A DNA stretch of 64,000 nucleotides from Staphylococcus sp. IVB6240 (GTDB lineage Bacteria; Bacillota; Bacilli; Staphylococcales; Staphylococcaceae). The translations under genes were made by a program, and so were the position numbers. Below the pieces are notes generated by a model. That model was not told the DNA's origin. It searched no databases and saw nothing but the letters and a program-made list of their open reading frames with translations. The stretch is from assembly GCF_025558425.1 (NCBI RefSeq), contig NZ_CP094718.1, forward strand, positions 1,116,001-1,180,000, read 5' to 3'. This document shows, in pieces, positions 9,599-18,123 of this stretch (positions within the stretch are counted from its first letter, which is position 1; every line of letters begins with the position of its first letter).

Positions 9599-10126
9599 AT
9601 GGGGATTTTAAAGCGATTATTTTTACCCAATCAATATGTGAAAGATATTCACGAAATTGATTTTCAACAGTTAGAAAAACTAAATATACGTGGCATTATT
9701 ACTGACCTTGATAATACACTTGTAGGTTGGGATGAGGCGAACCCAACACCTAAAGTAGAACAATGGTTCAAAACGATTGATGAACATGGTTTCAAGGTGA
9801 CGGTCGTTTCAAATAATAATGAGAAGCGCGTTACTGGATTTTGTAAAGATTTAAATGTGGATTATATTTTTAAAGCACAAAAACCACGTGGAAAATCACT
9901 GCGTAAAGCAACGAAAAAAATGGGTTTGAAAAAAGAACAAGTTGTTGTTATTGGTGACCAAATGATGACAGATGTTTTTGGTGGTAACCGTAGTGGTTTG
10001 TATACGATTATGGTTGTCCCTGTTAAAAATTCAGATGGTTTAGCAACGAAAGTGAATCGTCTAATTGAACGTCGTATATTAAGCCACTTTAAACGAAAAG
10101 GTTACATCACATGGGAGGAGTCATAA
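9599..10126 (+). CDS. yqeG: HAD-family phosphatase YqeG
   Basis: HAD superfamily IIIA phosphatase; its physiological substrate is not established to my knowledge. Seen: motif I with Asp36 and Asp38 in TDLDNTLVGWD, motif II SNN, and motif IV IGDQMMTDVFGG; 175 aa. GGAGG lies 7-8 bases before the ATG. It precedes the GTPase yqeH by 1 base, a pairing kept across Firmicutes, so a role alongside ribosome assembly is often supposed (inference). Confidence 0.9.
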   Translation: MGILKRLFLPNQYVKDIHEIDFQQLEKLNIRGIITDLDNTLVGWDEANPTPKVEQWFKTIDEHGFKVTVVSNNNEKRVTGFCKDLNVDYIFKAQKPRGKSLRKATKKMGLKKEQVVVIGDQMMTDVFGGNRSGLYTIMVVPVKNSDGLATKVNRLIERRILSHFKRKGYITWEES

Positions 10127-10127
10127 T

Positions 10128-11228
10128 ATGTCAGCAGCACTAAAATGTATTGGTTGTGGGGCAACACTACAATCTGATTATCCAAATAAAGCAGGCTATG
10201 TACCGAAAGCAAGTTTGGAAAAAGAAGATGTGATTTGCCGTCGCTGTTTCCGTTTAAAAAACTATAATGAAGTTCAAGATGTCGGCATGGAAAGTGAAGA
10301 CTTTTTAACATTACTGAATAGTTTAGCGGATAAAAAAGGGATTGTTGTGAACCTTGTTGATGTATTTGACTTTGAAGGATCATTTATCCATGCATTAAAA
10401 CGCATTGTCGGAAATAAAAAGATTATACTTGCAGCAAATAAAATTGATTTATTACCAAAACAAATTAATAAGCGTCGTGTAACAGAATGGTTACGACGCA
10501 GTGCAAAAGAATATGGCCTTAATCCAGATGACGTTGTATTGTTATCAGCTATGAAAGGATATGGCGTTGATGATCTCATGCAAGCGATTGAAAAGCATCG
10601 TAATCAACAAGACGTCTTTATTGTGGGGACGACGAATGTAGGGAAATCAACATTAGTCAATAAATTGATTGAGGAGAGTGTGGGTGAAAAGAATGTAATT
10701 ACAACATCTAAAGTACCTGGAACAACACTTGATATGATTGATATTCCAATTGATGAGCATAGCTTTATGTATGATACACCGGGTGTTGTACAGGCGCATC
10801 AAATGACACACTATGTGACGACGAAAGAGCTTAACTTGATTATGCCTAAAAAAGAGATTAAACAGCGTGTATTCCAATTGAATGAAGCGCAATCTCTATT
10901 TTTCGGGGGGCTTGCAAGAATTGATTATATCAGTGGTGGTAAACGTCCACTAATTTGTTATTTCTCTAATGAAATTAACATTCATCGTACAAAACTTGAA
11001 AAGGCTGATAAGCTTTGGCGTGAACAACTAGGTGCACTTCTAACACCACCATCTAATCGTGAAAACTTTGATTTTGACAGTTTAAAACAAGTTTCATTGC
11101 ATACTGAAGATGGTAAGAAAGACGTTATGATTGCTGGACTTGGTTTTATTACAATTGATGAGGGTGCAGATGTTGTTGTCACTGTACCGAAAAATGTAGA
11201 AGTATATTTACGTCCGTCTATTATGTAG
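10128..11228 (+). CDS. yqeH: Ribosome biogenesis GTPase YqeH
   Basis: Circularly permuted GTPase needed for 30S subunit assembly. Seen in permuted order: an N-terminal zinc site (CIGCG near residue 7 and CRRC near 37), G4 NKIDLLPK, then the P-loop GTTNVGKST, then G3 DTPGV. The 366 aa length matches the family. It starts just after yqeG and is followed by aroE 12 bases later. Confidence 0.95.
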   Translation: MSAALKCIGCGATLQSDYPNKAGYVPKASLEKEDVICRRCFRLKNYNEVQDVGMESEDFLTLLNSLADKKGIVVNLVDVFDFEGSFIHALKRIVGNKKIILAANKIDLLPKQINKRRVTEWLRRSAKEYGLNPDDVVLLSAMKGYGVDDLMQAIEKHRNQQDVFIVGTTNVGKSTLVNKLIEESVGEKNVITTSKVPGTTLDMIDIPIDEHSFMYDTPGVVQAHQMTHYVTTKELNLIMPKKEIKQRVFQLNEAQSLFFGGLARIDYISGGKRPLICYFSNEINIHRTKLEKADKLWREQLGALLTPPSNRENFDFDSLKQVSLHTEDGKKDVMIAGLGFITIDEGADVVVTVPKNVEVYLRPSIM

Positions 11229-11240
11229 GAGGAGAAGCTT

Positions 11241-12047
11241 ATGAATTTTGCAGTGATTGGTCATCCAATAGAACATTCTTTATCTCCAATCATGCATCAT
11301 GCGAATTTTGATGCATTGCAGTTGGAGTATGGCTATCAAGCGTTGAATATTCCACCTGCTCATTTCAACCATATCAGAGATATCGTATCAGAGTATGACT
11401 TTGATGGGTTTAATGTCACCATTCCACACAAGGAACGTATCATTCCTTATTTAGATGAACTAACGGATGAAGCGAGAGCGATTGGTGCGGTAAACACAGT
11501 TCATATCAAAGAGGGGCGTTGGATTGGTCATAACACAGATGGACTTGGTTTTGTAAAAGGTTTAATTGAATATTATGGCGACCTTTCAGATGCTAAAATT
11601 CTAATCCTTGGTGCAGGTGGTGCGAGTAAAGGGATTGCCTATTCATTATCTCAAAAAACAGCACATACCATCGCCGTTGCTAATCGTACAATGTCGCGTT
11701 TTGATGATTGGCAGTTTGAAGTGACACCATATCACTTATCTGACGTCGACCAAATAGCGGGTCAGTTTGATATTATTATCAATACAACGCCGGTAGGTAT
11801 GCACACATCAACAGATCAAGTTGTATCACTGAAAGAATTAAAACACGACGCTTTAGTTTGTGATATTATATATGTTCCTGCAGAAACAGCATTTCTAAAA
11901 GCTGCAAGACTGCAAGGCTATAATACGTATAATGGTCTTGATATGTTTGTCTATCAAGGTGCAGAAAGTTTTAAATTTTGGACAGGTTTAGACGCTGACA
12001 TTGAGATAATGCGAAATCGTGTCAAAGAAAAATTATATACAGAATAG
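11241..12047 (+). CDS. aroE: Shikimate dehydrogenase
   Basis: Reduces 3-dehydroshikimate with NADPH in aromatic amino acid synthesis. Seen: GHPIEHSLSPIMHHANF (shikimate-binding Ser residues), NVTIPHK with the catalytic Lys, GAVNTV, HNTDGLGF, the nucleotide loop LGAGGASKG, and the late DMFVYQGAESF. The 268 aa length is typical. GGAGGAG lies upstream of the ATG at 11241. Confidence 0.96.
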   Translation: MNFAVIGHPIEHSLSPIMHHANFDALQLEYGYQALNIPPAHFNHIRDIVSEYDFDGFNVTIPHKERIIPYLDELTDEARAIGAVNTVHIKEGRWIGHNTDGLGFVKGLIEYYGDLSDAKILILGAGGASKGIAYSLSQKTAHTIAVANRTMSRFDDWQFEVTPYHLSDVDQIAGQFDIIINTTPVGMHTSTDQVVSLKELKHDALVCDIIYVPAETAFLKAARLQGYNTYNGLDMFVYQGAESFKFWTGLDADIEIMRNRVKEKLYTE

Positions 12048-12066
12048 AGTTTAATAGGAGGTCATT

Positions 12067-12360
12067 ATGACTTTAACAGGAAAACAAAAGCGCTTTTTAA
12101 GAAGCCAAGCACACCATATCGATCCAATCTTCCAAATTGGTAAAGCGGGGATTAATGAAAATATGGTGACTCAAATTGATGAAACATTAGAAAAAAGAGA
12201 ATTAATTAAAGTACACATTTTACAAAATAACTTAGATGATAAGAATGATTTAGCTGAAACTTTAGCACAAGCAACGAATAGCTATCTTGTTCAACTCATC
12301 GGTTCAATCATTGTGCTGTATCGTGAATCTGAAGAAAATAAACAAATCGAGTTGCCATAA
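12067..12360 (+). CDS. yhbY: CRM-domain RNA-binding protein YhbY
   Basis: Small ribosome-assembly RNA-binding protein of 97 aa. Seen: the CRM fold signature with FLRSQAHHIDPIFQIGKAGI, in which the GxxG loop (GKAG) contacts RNA, and LIGSIIVLYRES at the end. TAGGAGG lies before the ATG. The stop codon TAA overlaps the nadD start by 1 base. Confidence 0.93.
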   Translation: MTLTGKQKRFLRSQAHHIDPIFQIGKAGINENMVTQIDETLEKRELIKVHILQNNLDDKNDLAETLAQATNSYLVQLIGSIIVLYRESEENKQIELP

Positions 12361-12926
12361 TGAAACGTATCGTCATTTATGGTGGCCAATTCAACCCCAT
12401 TCACAGTGCGCATGAAATGATTGCCAGTGAAGTGAATGCGGCATTAAAGCCTGATGAATTTTATTTCATGCCAAGTTACATGTCACCACTTAAAGAACAT
12501 GATCAACCTATTCCGATTGAGGATCGGTTAGCAATGATTCAACTTGTGATTGATAACTTAGGATTTGGTGTTTTACGGACTGATGAAATTGAACGAAAAG
12601 GGAAAAGCTATACGTACGATACTATTAAAGCCATTTATGAAGAAAATCCTAATGTTTCTTTATACTTTGTCATAGGGACAGATCAATATGATCAATTAGA
12701 GAAATGGTACTGTATTGAAGAACTTAAGCAGATTGTTACGTTTATCGTTGTGAATCGCGGGCGTCAAATTGAAACAGAAGATCCACATATTAGACCGTTA
12801 GAGATTCCAGAAATGGCAATTAGCTCAACAATTATTCGTGATAAATGTAAAAAGCATGAAACCATTCATATGTGGGTACCATTAAATGTAGAATCGTATA
12901 TTATGAGGAGGGGATTGTATGGATAA
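12360..12926 (+). CDS. nadD: Nicotinate-nucleotide adenylyltransferase
   Basis: Joins nicotinate mononucleotide and ATP to form deamido-NAD. Seen: the nucleotidyltransferase motif GGQFNPIHSAHE (HxxH form; the usual Gly is Ala here, which I recall as normal for staphylococci), FVIGTDQYDQLEKW, and the ISSTIIRD signature at the C terminus; 188 aa. Overlaps yhbY by 1 base and yqeK by 8 bases. Confidence 0.95.
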   Translation: MKRIVIYGGQFNPIHSAHEMIASEVNAALKPDEFYFMPSYMSPLKEHDQPIPIEDRLAMIQLVIDNLGFGVLRTDEIERKGKSYTYDTIKAIYEENPNVSLYFVIGTDQYDQLEKWYCIEELKQIVTFIVVNRGRQIETEDPHIRPLEIPEMAISSTIIRDKCKKHETIHMWVPLNVESYIMRRGLYG

Positions 12927-13491
12927 ACAATTTGCTATTGAGCTTGTTGAACAAAAATTGCCGAAGAAGCGTTTCAAACATTCATTACGTGTGGCTGAAA
13001 CAGCTGTAAAGTTAGCTGAAATATATGAAGGTGATAAAGAGAAAGCTGAGTTAGCTGGCATCCTACATGATTTTTGTAAGTATGATGAATTGAGTTTTCT
13101 TTATCAACAAGTGACGAAATATCAATTAGATTCTAACTTATTAAGTTACGGTTCTGAAATTCTTCATGGTCCAGTTTGTGCTGCGCTTATGGAACATCAA
13201 TATGGTGTGACAGATGAGGAAGTATTAAAAGCTATTCACTATCATACAACAGGTCGTAATGAGATGACGAAAACAGAGAAGTTAGTTTTCATCGCTGATT
13301 ACATTGAACCTAAAAGAGAAATCCCTGGTGTTGATGAAATACGTGAATTAGTGTATAACGGCGGCGGTTTAGATCGTACAATTTATGAGATTTCTAAAAG
13401 AACAGTGTTACATCTTGTTAGTAAAGATGTCAGTGTCTACCAACCGACAATCGACTGTTTGAATTACTATAACTTAAATGAAATTAATTAG
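12919..13491 (+). CDS. yqeK: HD-domain dinucleoside polyphosphate hydrolase YqeK
   Basis: HD-domain metallohydrolase; YqeK proteins cleave diadenosine tetraphosphate. Seen: HSLRVAETAVKLAEIY, the HD pair in LAGILHDFCKY, HGPVCAALM, AIHYHTTGR, and ADYIEPKRE; 190 aa. Starts behind GAGGAGGGG inside the end of nadD and is followed by rsfS 11 bases later. Confidence 0.93.
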   Translation: MDKQFAIELVEQKLPKKRFKHSLRVAETAVKLAEIYEGDKEKAELAGILHDFCKYDELSFLYQQVTKYQLDSNLLSYGSEILHGPVCAALMEHQYGVTDEEVLKAIHYHTTGRNEMTKTEKLVFIADYIEPKREIPGVDEIRELVYNGGGLDRTIYEISKRTVLHLVSKDVSVYQPTIDCLNYYNLNEIN

Positions 13492-13502
13492 AGGATGATT
13501 AA

Positions 13503-13859
13503 ATGAACGCAAATGAATTATTAATGTTAAGTGTAAATGCAGCAGATGAGAAGAAAGCTGAAGATATTATTTCAATTAATATGCAAGGTATTTCTGATAT
13601 TGCTGACTACTTTTTAGTTTGTCATGGGAACAATGAACGACAAGTGCAAGCAATTGCCAAAGCAGTTAAAGATAAAGCAGAAGAACAAGGGATTCATGTG
13701 AAACGCATGGAAGGTTATGAAGAAGCACGTTGGGTACTACTTGACTTAGCAGATGTAGTCGTACATGTCTTCCATAAGGATGAACGTGACTATTATAATC
13801 TTGAAAAGTTATATCAAGACGCTGAAATTCTTGGTTATCATGAGGTGATTAAGTCATAA
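13503..13859 (+). CDS. rsfS: Ribosome silencing factor RsfS
   Basis: Binds ribosomal protein uL14 and prevents subunit joining when nutrients are short. Seen: 118 aa with DIADYFLVCHGNNERQVQAIA, EGYEEARWVLLDLADVVVHVF, and the ending RDYYNLEKLYQDAE, all diagnostic of the DUF143 family. The last base of the stop overlaps the start of the methyltransferase gene. Confidence 0.96.
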   Translation: MNANELLMLSVNAADEKKAEDIISINMQGISDIADYFLVCHGNNERQVQAIAKAVKDKAEEQGIHVKRMEGYEEARWVLLDLADVVVHVFHKDERDYYNLEKLYQDAEILGYHEVIKS

Positions 13860-14581
13860 TGGCTTATCAAACACTCAGTGCTTTTTATGATAAATTAACG
13901 GACGACCAACCCTATGATCAGTGGTTAGAAATTGTTCAACGTTATTTATCCAAATCACATATCACATCCATATTAGATTTGGGGTGTGGTACAGGCACAT
14001 TAACTGAAAAATTCTTAAGTTTTTCGGATCAAGTGATAGGTATGGATTTGAGTGAAGAGATGGTCATTTATGCCCAACAAAAGTCCAATGATGTATCATG
14101 GCTTGTTGGAAATATGGCTGATTTTCAATTATCGCAGCGTTTCGATGCTATTACCATCTTATGCGATTCGTTAAATTATTTATCAGATGAAGAAGATGTA
14201 CTCGCAACGTTCAATCATGTATATCAACACTTAAATCATGAGGGTGTACTGATATTTGATGTGCATACTACACATAAAATGGATACACAGTTTAACGGTG
14301 AAACGTATCTCGATGATCGGGAAAATTTAACATTAGTGTGGCAAACTGAAGCGGGTGAATTACCACATAGTGTTTGGCATGATTTAATCTTTTTTGTTCA
14401 AGAAGAAGACGGTCAATACACACGCCATGATGAGACACAATTCCAAAGAACATTGGATAAGTCGATTTATCAAAGTATGTTAGAATCAATTGGGTTCAAA
14501 AATATTCAAACATTTTATGATTTTAATCCCGAATGTCACGATGCGAAAAGCGATCGCTTATTTTTTGTTGCATCAAAATAA
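13859..14581 (+). CDS. yqeM: Class I SAM-dependent methyltransferase YqeM
   Basis: Putative methyltransferase; substrate unknown. Seen: the SAM-binding motif ILDLGCGTGTLTEKF near residue 40, an acidic loop MDLSEEM, and DAITILCDSLNYL; 240 aa. Last gene of the run starting at yqeG. A GC palindrome (AAGCGATCGCTT, 14548-14559) lies in its last codons, and the comEA hairpin follows 15 bases after the stop. Confidence 0.88.
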   Translation: MAYQTLSAFYDKLTDDQPYDQWLEIVQRYLSKSHITSILDLGCGTGTLTEKFLSFSDQVIGMDLSEEMVIYAQQKSNDVSWLVGNMADFQLSQRFDAITILCDSLNYLSDEEDVLATFNHVYQHLNHEGVLIFDVHTTHKMDTQFNGETYLDDRENLTLVWQTEAGELPHSVWHDLIFFVQEEDGQYTRHDETQFQRTLDKSIYQSMLESIGFKNIQTFYDFNPECHDAKSDRLFFVASK

Positions 14582-14595
14582 ATACAAAGTAATAA

Positions 14596-14631
14596 CCCTC
14601 CTTTATGCATGTATTCATATGCAAAGGAGGG
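14596..14631 (+). promoter_or_regulatory. Hairpin enclosing the comEA ribosome binding site
   Basis: CCCTCCTTT (14596-14604) pairs perfectly with AAAGGAGGG (14623-14631), extended by GCAT/ATGC across a 2-base bulge; loop of 8. The right arm is the comEA Shine-Dalgarno, 7 bases before the ATG. No T run follows the stem, so it is a weak terminator at best. A hairpin of the same design precedes comGA. Confidence 0.75.
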
Positions 14632-14637
14632 TTTCAT

Positions 14638-15300
14638 ATGTCTTTCATTTCCCAATTACAAGCTTGGTGTTTAAAATACCGTTTCATCTCAGTATTTGCA
14701 ATTGTTTTATTATGTGTAGCAGTATTTGTACTTATTCGATTAATTTCTTCTGATGATGAAGAGGCAGCTTCGACGTCACTCATTCAGCAAACAGAGGTAA
14801 GTGACTCAAATGCAACAGCACACTTATCTCAAGGAAAAACGTCTACAGAACAACAAGCTGTTCCGATTGTTGTTGATGTAAAAGGAGCAGTAAAACATCC
14901 AAATACATATCAGATGATGTCAGATGATCGAATGAAGCAATTGATTGATAAAGCAGGGGTTTTACCTAATGCTGACTTAACAAAAATTAATCTTGTTGAA
15001 AAGTTGACGGATCAAAAGATGATCTATATCCCACAAAAAGGAGAACAGGTTGATCCATCATTATCTGCTGGGCCCAATAATTCAAATGGAGCTAGCCCAG
15101 GGCAAAATCAGGTCATTAATTTGAATACAGCACAACTCAATGATTTAACGAATGTTCCGGGAATAGGACCTGCGAAAGCACAAGCGATATTAGCTTATCG
15201 AGAGGAAAAGGGTCAATTTCAGTCTGTTGAAGAATTGAAAGAAGTGAAAGGTATTGGAGATAAAACATATGAAAACTTAAGCAGTTATTTTACGGTTTGA
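14638..15300 (+). CDS. comEA: Competence DNA receptor ComEA
   Basis: Membrane-anchored double-stranded DNA receptor for natural transformation. Seen: one membrane segment (about residues 16-36), a Ser/Thr/Gln-rich stalk, an SLBB-like domain (VVDVKGAVKHPNTYQM), a second linker, and a C-terminal helix-hairpin-helix pair (NLNTAQLNDLTNVPGIGPAKAQAIL and VEELKEVKGIGDKTYE). The 220 aa start at 14638 is set by AAAGGAGGG 7 bases upstream. Codons from 14605 are in frame but fall inside the hairpin. Confidence 0.94.
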   Translation: MSFISQLQAWCLKYRFISVFAIVLLCVAVFVLIRLISSDDEEAASTSLIQQTEVSDSNATAHLSQGKTSTEQQAVPIVVDVKGAVKHPNTYQMMSDDRMKQLIDKAGVLPNADLTKINLVEKLTDQKMIYIPQKGEQVDPSLSAGPNNSNGASPGQNQVINLNTAQLNDLTNVPGIGPAKAQAILAYREEKGQFQSVEELKEVKGIGDKTYENLSSYFTV

Positions 15301-15325
15301 TTGGAGCATTTGTTGGTTTCAATGT

Positions 15326-15331
15326 TATAAT
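15326..15331 (+). promoter_or_regulatory. Possible promoter of comEB
   Basis: TGT-TATAAT extended -10 at 15326-15331, with TTGGAG 19 bases upstream as a poor -35. It would allow comEB and comEC to be transcribed without comEA. Confidence 0.45.
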
Positions 15332-15365
15332 CTAAAGAAATTCAGTGCATACAAGGAGTGACATG

Positions 15366-15830
15366 ATGGAAAGAATAGAATGGCATGATTATTTTATGGC
15401 GCAAGCACATTTACTTGCATTGCGATCTACATGTAAACGATTGTCTGTAGGTGCAACAATTATAAAGGATAATCGCATTATTGCAGGTGGTTATAATGGC
15501 TCTGTAGCAGGAGAAGTTCACTGTATTGATGAAGATTGTCTCCTTGAAGATGGACATTGTATTCGTACGATTCATGCAGAAATGAATGCAATATTGCAGT
15601 GTTCAAAACAAGGTGTTTCTACAGAAGGTGCGACAATCTATGTGACACATTTTCCATGTTTAAATTGTACGAAGTCTATCATACAAGCAGGTATCAAGAC
15701 GATCTATTATGCTAAAGATTATCACAATCATGCGTATGCTTTACAGTTACTTGAGCAATCAGGTGTCAAATATGAGCATATTCCTTTTGAACCTGAACGC
15801 ATTGCCAACTATATTATGGATAGCCAATGA
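15366..15830 (+). CDS. comEB: dCMP deaminase-family protein ComEB
   Basis: Zinc-dependent deoxycytidylate deaminase; converts dCMP to dUMP for dTMP synthesis, and is encoded in the comE locus although not known to be essential for uptake. Seen: zinc ligands in TIHAEMNA and FPCLNCTKS, and GYNGSVAGEVHCIDEDC; 154 aa. Start choice: AAGGAG (15353-15358) is 7 bases before ATG 15366; ATG 15363 is possible. The stop overlaps comEC by 4 bases. Confidence 0.93.
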   Translation: MERIEWHDYFMAQAHLLALRSTCKRLSVGATIIKDNRIIAGGYNGSVAGEVHCIDEDCLLEDGHCIRTIHAEMNAILQCSKQGVSTEGATIYVTHFPCLNCTKSIIQAGIKTIYYAKDYHNHAYALQLLEQSGVKYEHIPFEPERIANYIMDSQ

Positions 15831-18061
15831 TTTACATATTAATAGCATATATCGTTGGTCAGTTCGCTTATCATCATAGCTTATCTGCATGTTGTATTGG
15901 GTTTGTTATGTATGTAAGTATGGTGATAAAGCGACAAACGATATATGTCATATTGATATCTACATTTTGTATCATGATGGGTTACTACATTGAATCAAAC
16001 TCGATGCAGTCTACAACAGGCGATATTCAAGTATCTGACAAAACAATCCATTCCATGATACATATTGAGTCGCTACCTATTTATAATGGGGATTTTTATC
16101 ATACAACTGTTACAATGAAGAACCAAGCTTATCGACTGATTTTTAGAGAAATCAAAAATACCACACGTCAACCGCAAGCCTCATTTTGGGTGGATCATGA
16201 TTGTGAAATAAAAGCGACAACAAAACCCGCACAACAAGAGAATTCACTTCCTACACTATTTACAAATCAACTTGATTTAAATGCTTGTAATATCACATAT
16301 CATATAACGTTAAAAGATAAAATTCTACAGCTACGTAATACAGCAATTGAAAGACTAGCTCAATCTAAGTTATCAGGTTTTCCATATATTATCGCACTAG
16401 TCACTGGGACAACAGATTACATTCCAATACTTCAAAAACAACAATTAAGAGATCTTGGTATTTCTCACTTGTTTGCAGTGAGCGGGACTCATGTTGCCAT
16501 TATGACAGGATTACTCTATATGATTGGAAAACGCTGTCCAATTCCACTGTATGTCGCTAAAGGATGTATACTCATCGTACTGCCACTATTTTTAATATTT
16601 GCTGGTAATAGTCCGAGTGCACAACGAGCGGTTGTGATGGCGATACTAGTCATTCTTTTACTACGATATACACCGCAACAACCACTGTATATTCTACTTA
16701 TTTCCTACATAATTTTATCTGTTTATAATCCTCAGATTCATACCCACATTGGTTTTCAATTCTCCTATACTATCTGTTTTTTATTACTGATGCTTCGTGA
16801 TACTTATATCAATAAAACATTTATCAAAGCTTTTTTTATCACAAGTATGATTTCCATTTTAGGTACGATTCCGATTAGTTATCAATACTTCAATGAACTT
16901 CAGTGGATTGGCTTGATTTCGAATATATTTTTTATTCCACTATATGGTTTTTGTATTATTCCATTATCATTCCTAACAATATTAATTGCTTTACTGTGCC
17001 CATCATTGTTATTTCTTTTTAAACTACCATTTTCTTTCTTTTTTGCTATTCACAAATTTATTTTAGTTTGTCTTAAACCACTTATTGCATTTAAAGTCAT
17101 TCTCCCAGACTTTGGTGAGTTGGGATACGCCACTTCTATAGTATTTACTATCTTTTTTGCGTACTTTTTAGCACAAAACAAGCGTGGCGTGCTTATCATC
17201 TTAACAGCTTGCACTTTTATAGTGTTATTGATTTGTCATCCTCATCATGAAAATCGAATGACGATGATTGATGTTGGTCAAGGAGATGCCATCCTATTTG
17301 AAACGTCAACTGGGCAGACGGTATTAATAGATACAGGAGGGGAGCGGGAGGATAAAAATCATTTTGCACACAAATTATCTATCACTGATCAGAAATTATT
17401 TCCATATTTGAAGACTCGTGGCATTCATAAGATTGATTATTTAATTCTTACACATCCACATGCCGATCACATGGGAGAATTAGAACATCTTGCACAACGG
17501 GTAATAATTGAAAACATTGTGATTAATCCTAATCATTTTGATAAGGTGAATGCTACAATTGTTCAAAAGGTATTAAGACAAGAACAATCGAAACTTTGGG
17601 ATTTTAAAAAATTGAATCAACTTAAATTAGGTGATTTTAAATTTCAATTTTTAAATTGTGATGTTGAAATGAGTGATGACCCTAACGAACATTCTATTGT
17701 GACTTTAGTGAATATTAATCAATACAAATTATTATTGATGGGGGATGCGACTATAAAAAATGAGGAAAAGCTCTTGCAATCGTATCAATTACCTAAGATT
17801 GATATTTTGAAAGTAGGCCATCATGGTAGTAAAACAAGCAGTTCTGTGGCTTTTCTTGAAACAATTAAACCAGATATTGCCCTTATTTCAGTAGCAAAAC
17901 ATAATATGTATCATTTACCAAGCCCACTGATATTAGATAGGTTTATCAATAATCATATCCCCGTCTATAGTACTGCGGATAACCATCATGTGATTATTAC
18001 ATTCCCTAATGATATAAATCATTCTTATAAATTGAGCCATGAGTCAAAGGGTGATTCATAG
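15827..18061 (+). CDS. comEC: DNA uptake channel ComEC/Rec2
   Basis: Cytoplasmic-membrane channel for single-stranded DNA uptake. Seen: two N-terminal membrane segments, an OB-like stretch, the Competence domain (GISHLFAVSGTHVAIMTG, then several hydrophobic helices to about residue 470), and a C-terminal metallo-beta-lactamase-like domain with DVGQGDAI, THPHADHMGE and LKVGHHGSKTS, thought to degrade the second strand. At 744 aa it is full length and intact. AT-richness and relaxed codon use are common in this gene. Confidence 0.95.
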   Translation: MIYILIAYIVGQFAYHHSLSACCIGFVMYVSMVIKRQTIYVILISTFCIMMGYYIESNSMQSTTGDIQVSDKTIHSMIHIESLPIYNGDFYHTTVTMKNQAYRLIFREIKNTTRQPQASFWVDHDCEIKATTKPAQQENSLPTLFTNQLDLNACNITYHITLKDKILQLRNTAIERLAQSKLSGFPYIIALVTGTTDYIPILQKQQLRDLGISHLFAVSGTHVAIMTGLLYMIGKRCPIPLYVAKGCILIVLPLFLIFAGNSPSAQRAVVMAILVILLLRYTPQQPLYILLISYIILSVYNPQIHTHIGFQFSYTICFLLLMLRDTYINKTFIKAFFITSMISILGTIPISYQYFNELQWIGLISNIFFIPLYGFCIIPLSFLTILIALLCPSLLFLFKLPFSFFFAIHKFILVCLKPLIAFKVILPDFGELGYATSIVFTIFFAYFLAQNKRGVLIILTACTFIVLLICHPHHENRMTMIDVGQGDAILFETSTGQTVLIDTGGEREDKNHFAHKLSITDQKLFPYLKTRGIHKIDYLILTHPHADHMGELEHLAQRVIIENIVINPNHFDKVNATIVQKVLRQEQSKLWDFKKLNQLKLGDFKFQFLNCDVEMSDDPNEHSIVTLVNINQYKLLLMGDATIKNEEKLLQSYQLPKIDILKVGHHGSKTSSSVAFLETIKPDIALISVAKHNMYHLPSPLILDRFINNHIPVYSTADNHHVIITFPNDINHSYKLSHESKGDS

Positions 18062-18084
18062 AACGAACTATTCCTAAATCATGT

Positions 18085-18090
18085 TATAAT
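18085..18090 (+). promoter_or_regulatory. Extended -10 promoter of holA
   Basis: ATGT-TATAAT with no good -35, 33 bases before holA. Confidence 0.5.
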
Positions 18091-18123
18091 ACGTATACAT
18101 TTATTTTTGAAAGGGAGAAACAC

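Noticed and set aside
14548..14559. Perfect palindrome AAGCGATCGCTT followed by T residues at the end of yqeM
   Set aside because: It lies within coding sequence, and as a hairpin it has only 4 bp plus a GATC loop, too weak for a terminator. Best explained by codons for Lys-Ser-Asp-Arg-Leu.
14490..14753. Open frame across the yqeM-comEA junction
   Set aside because: Overlaps two real genes in another frame and has no ribosome binding site of note.
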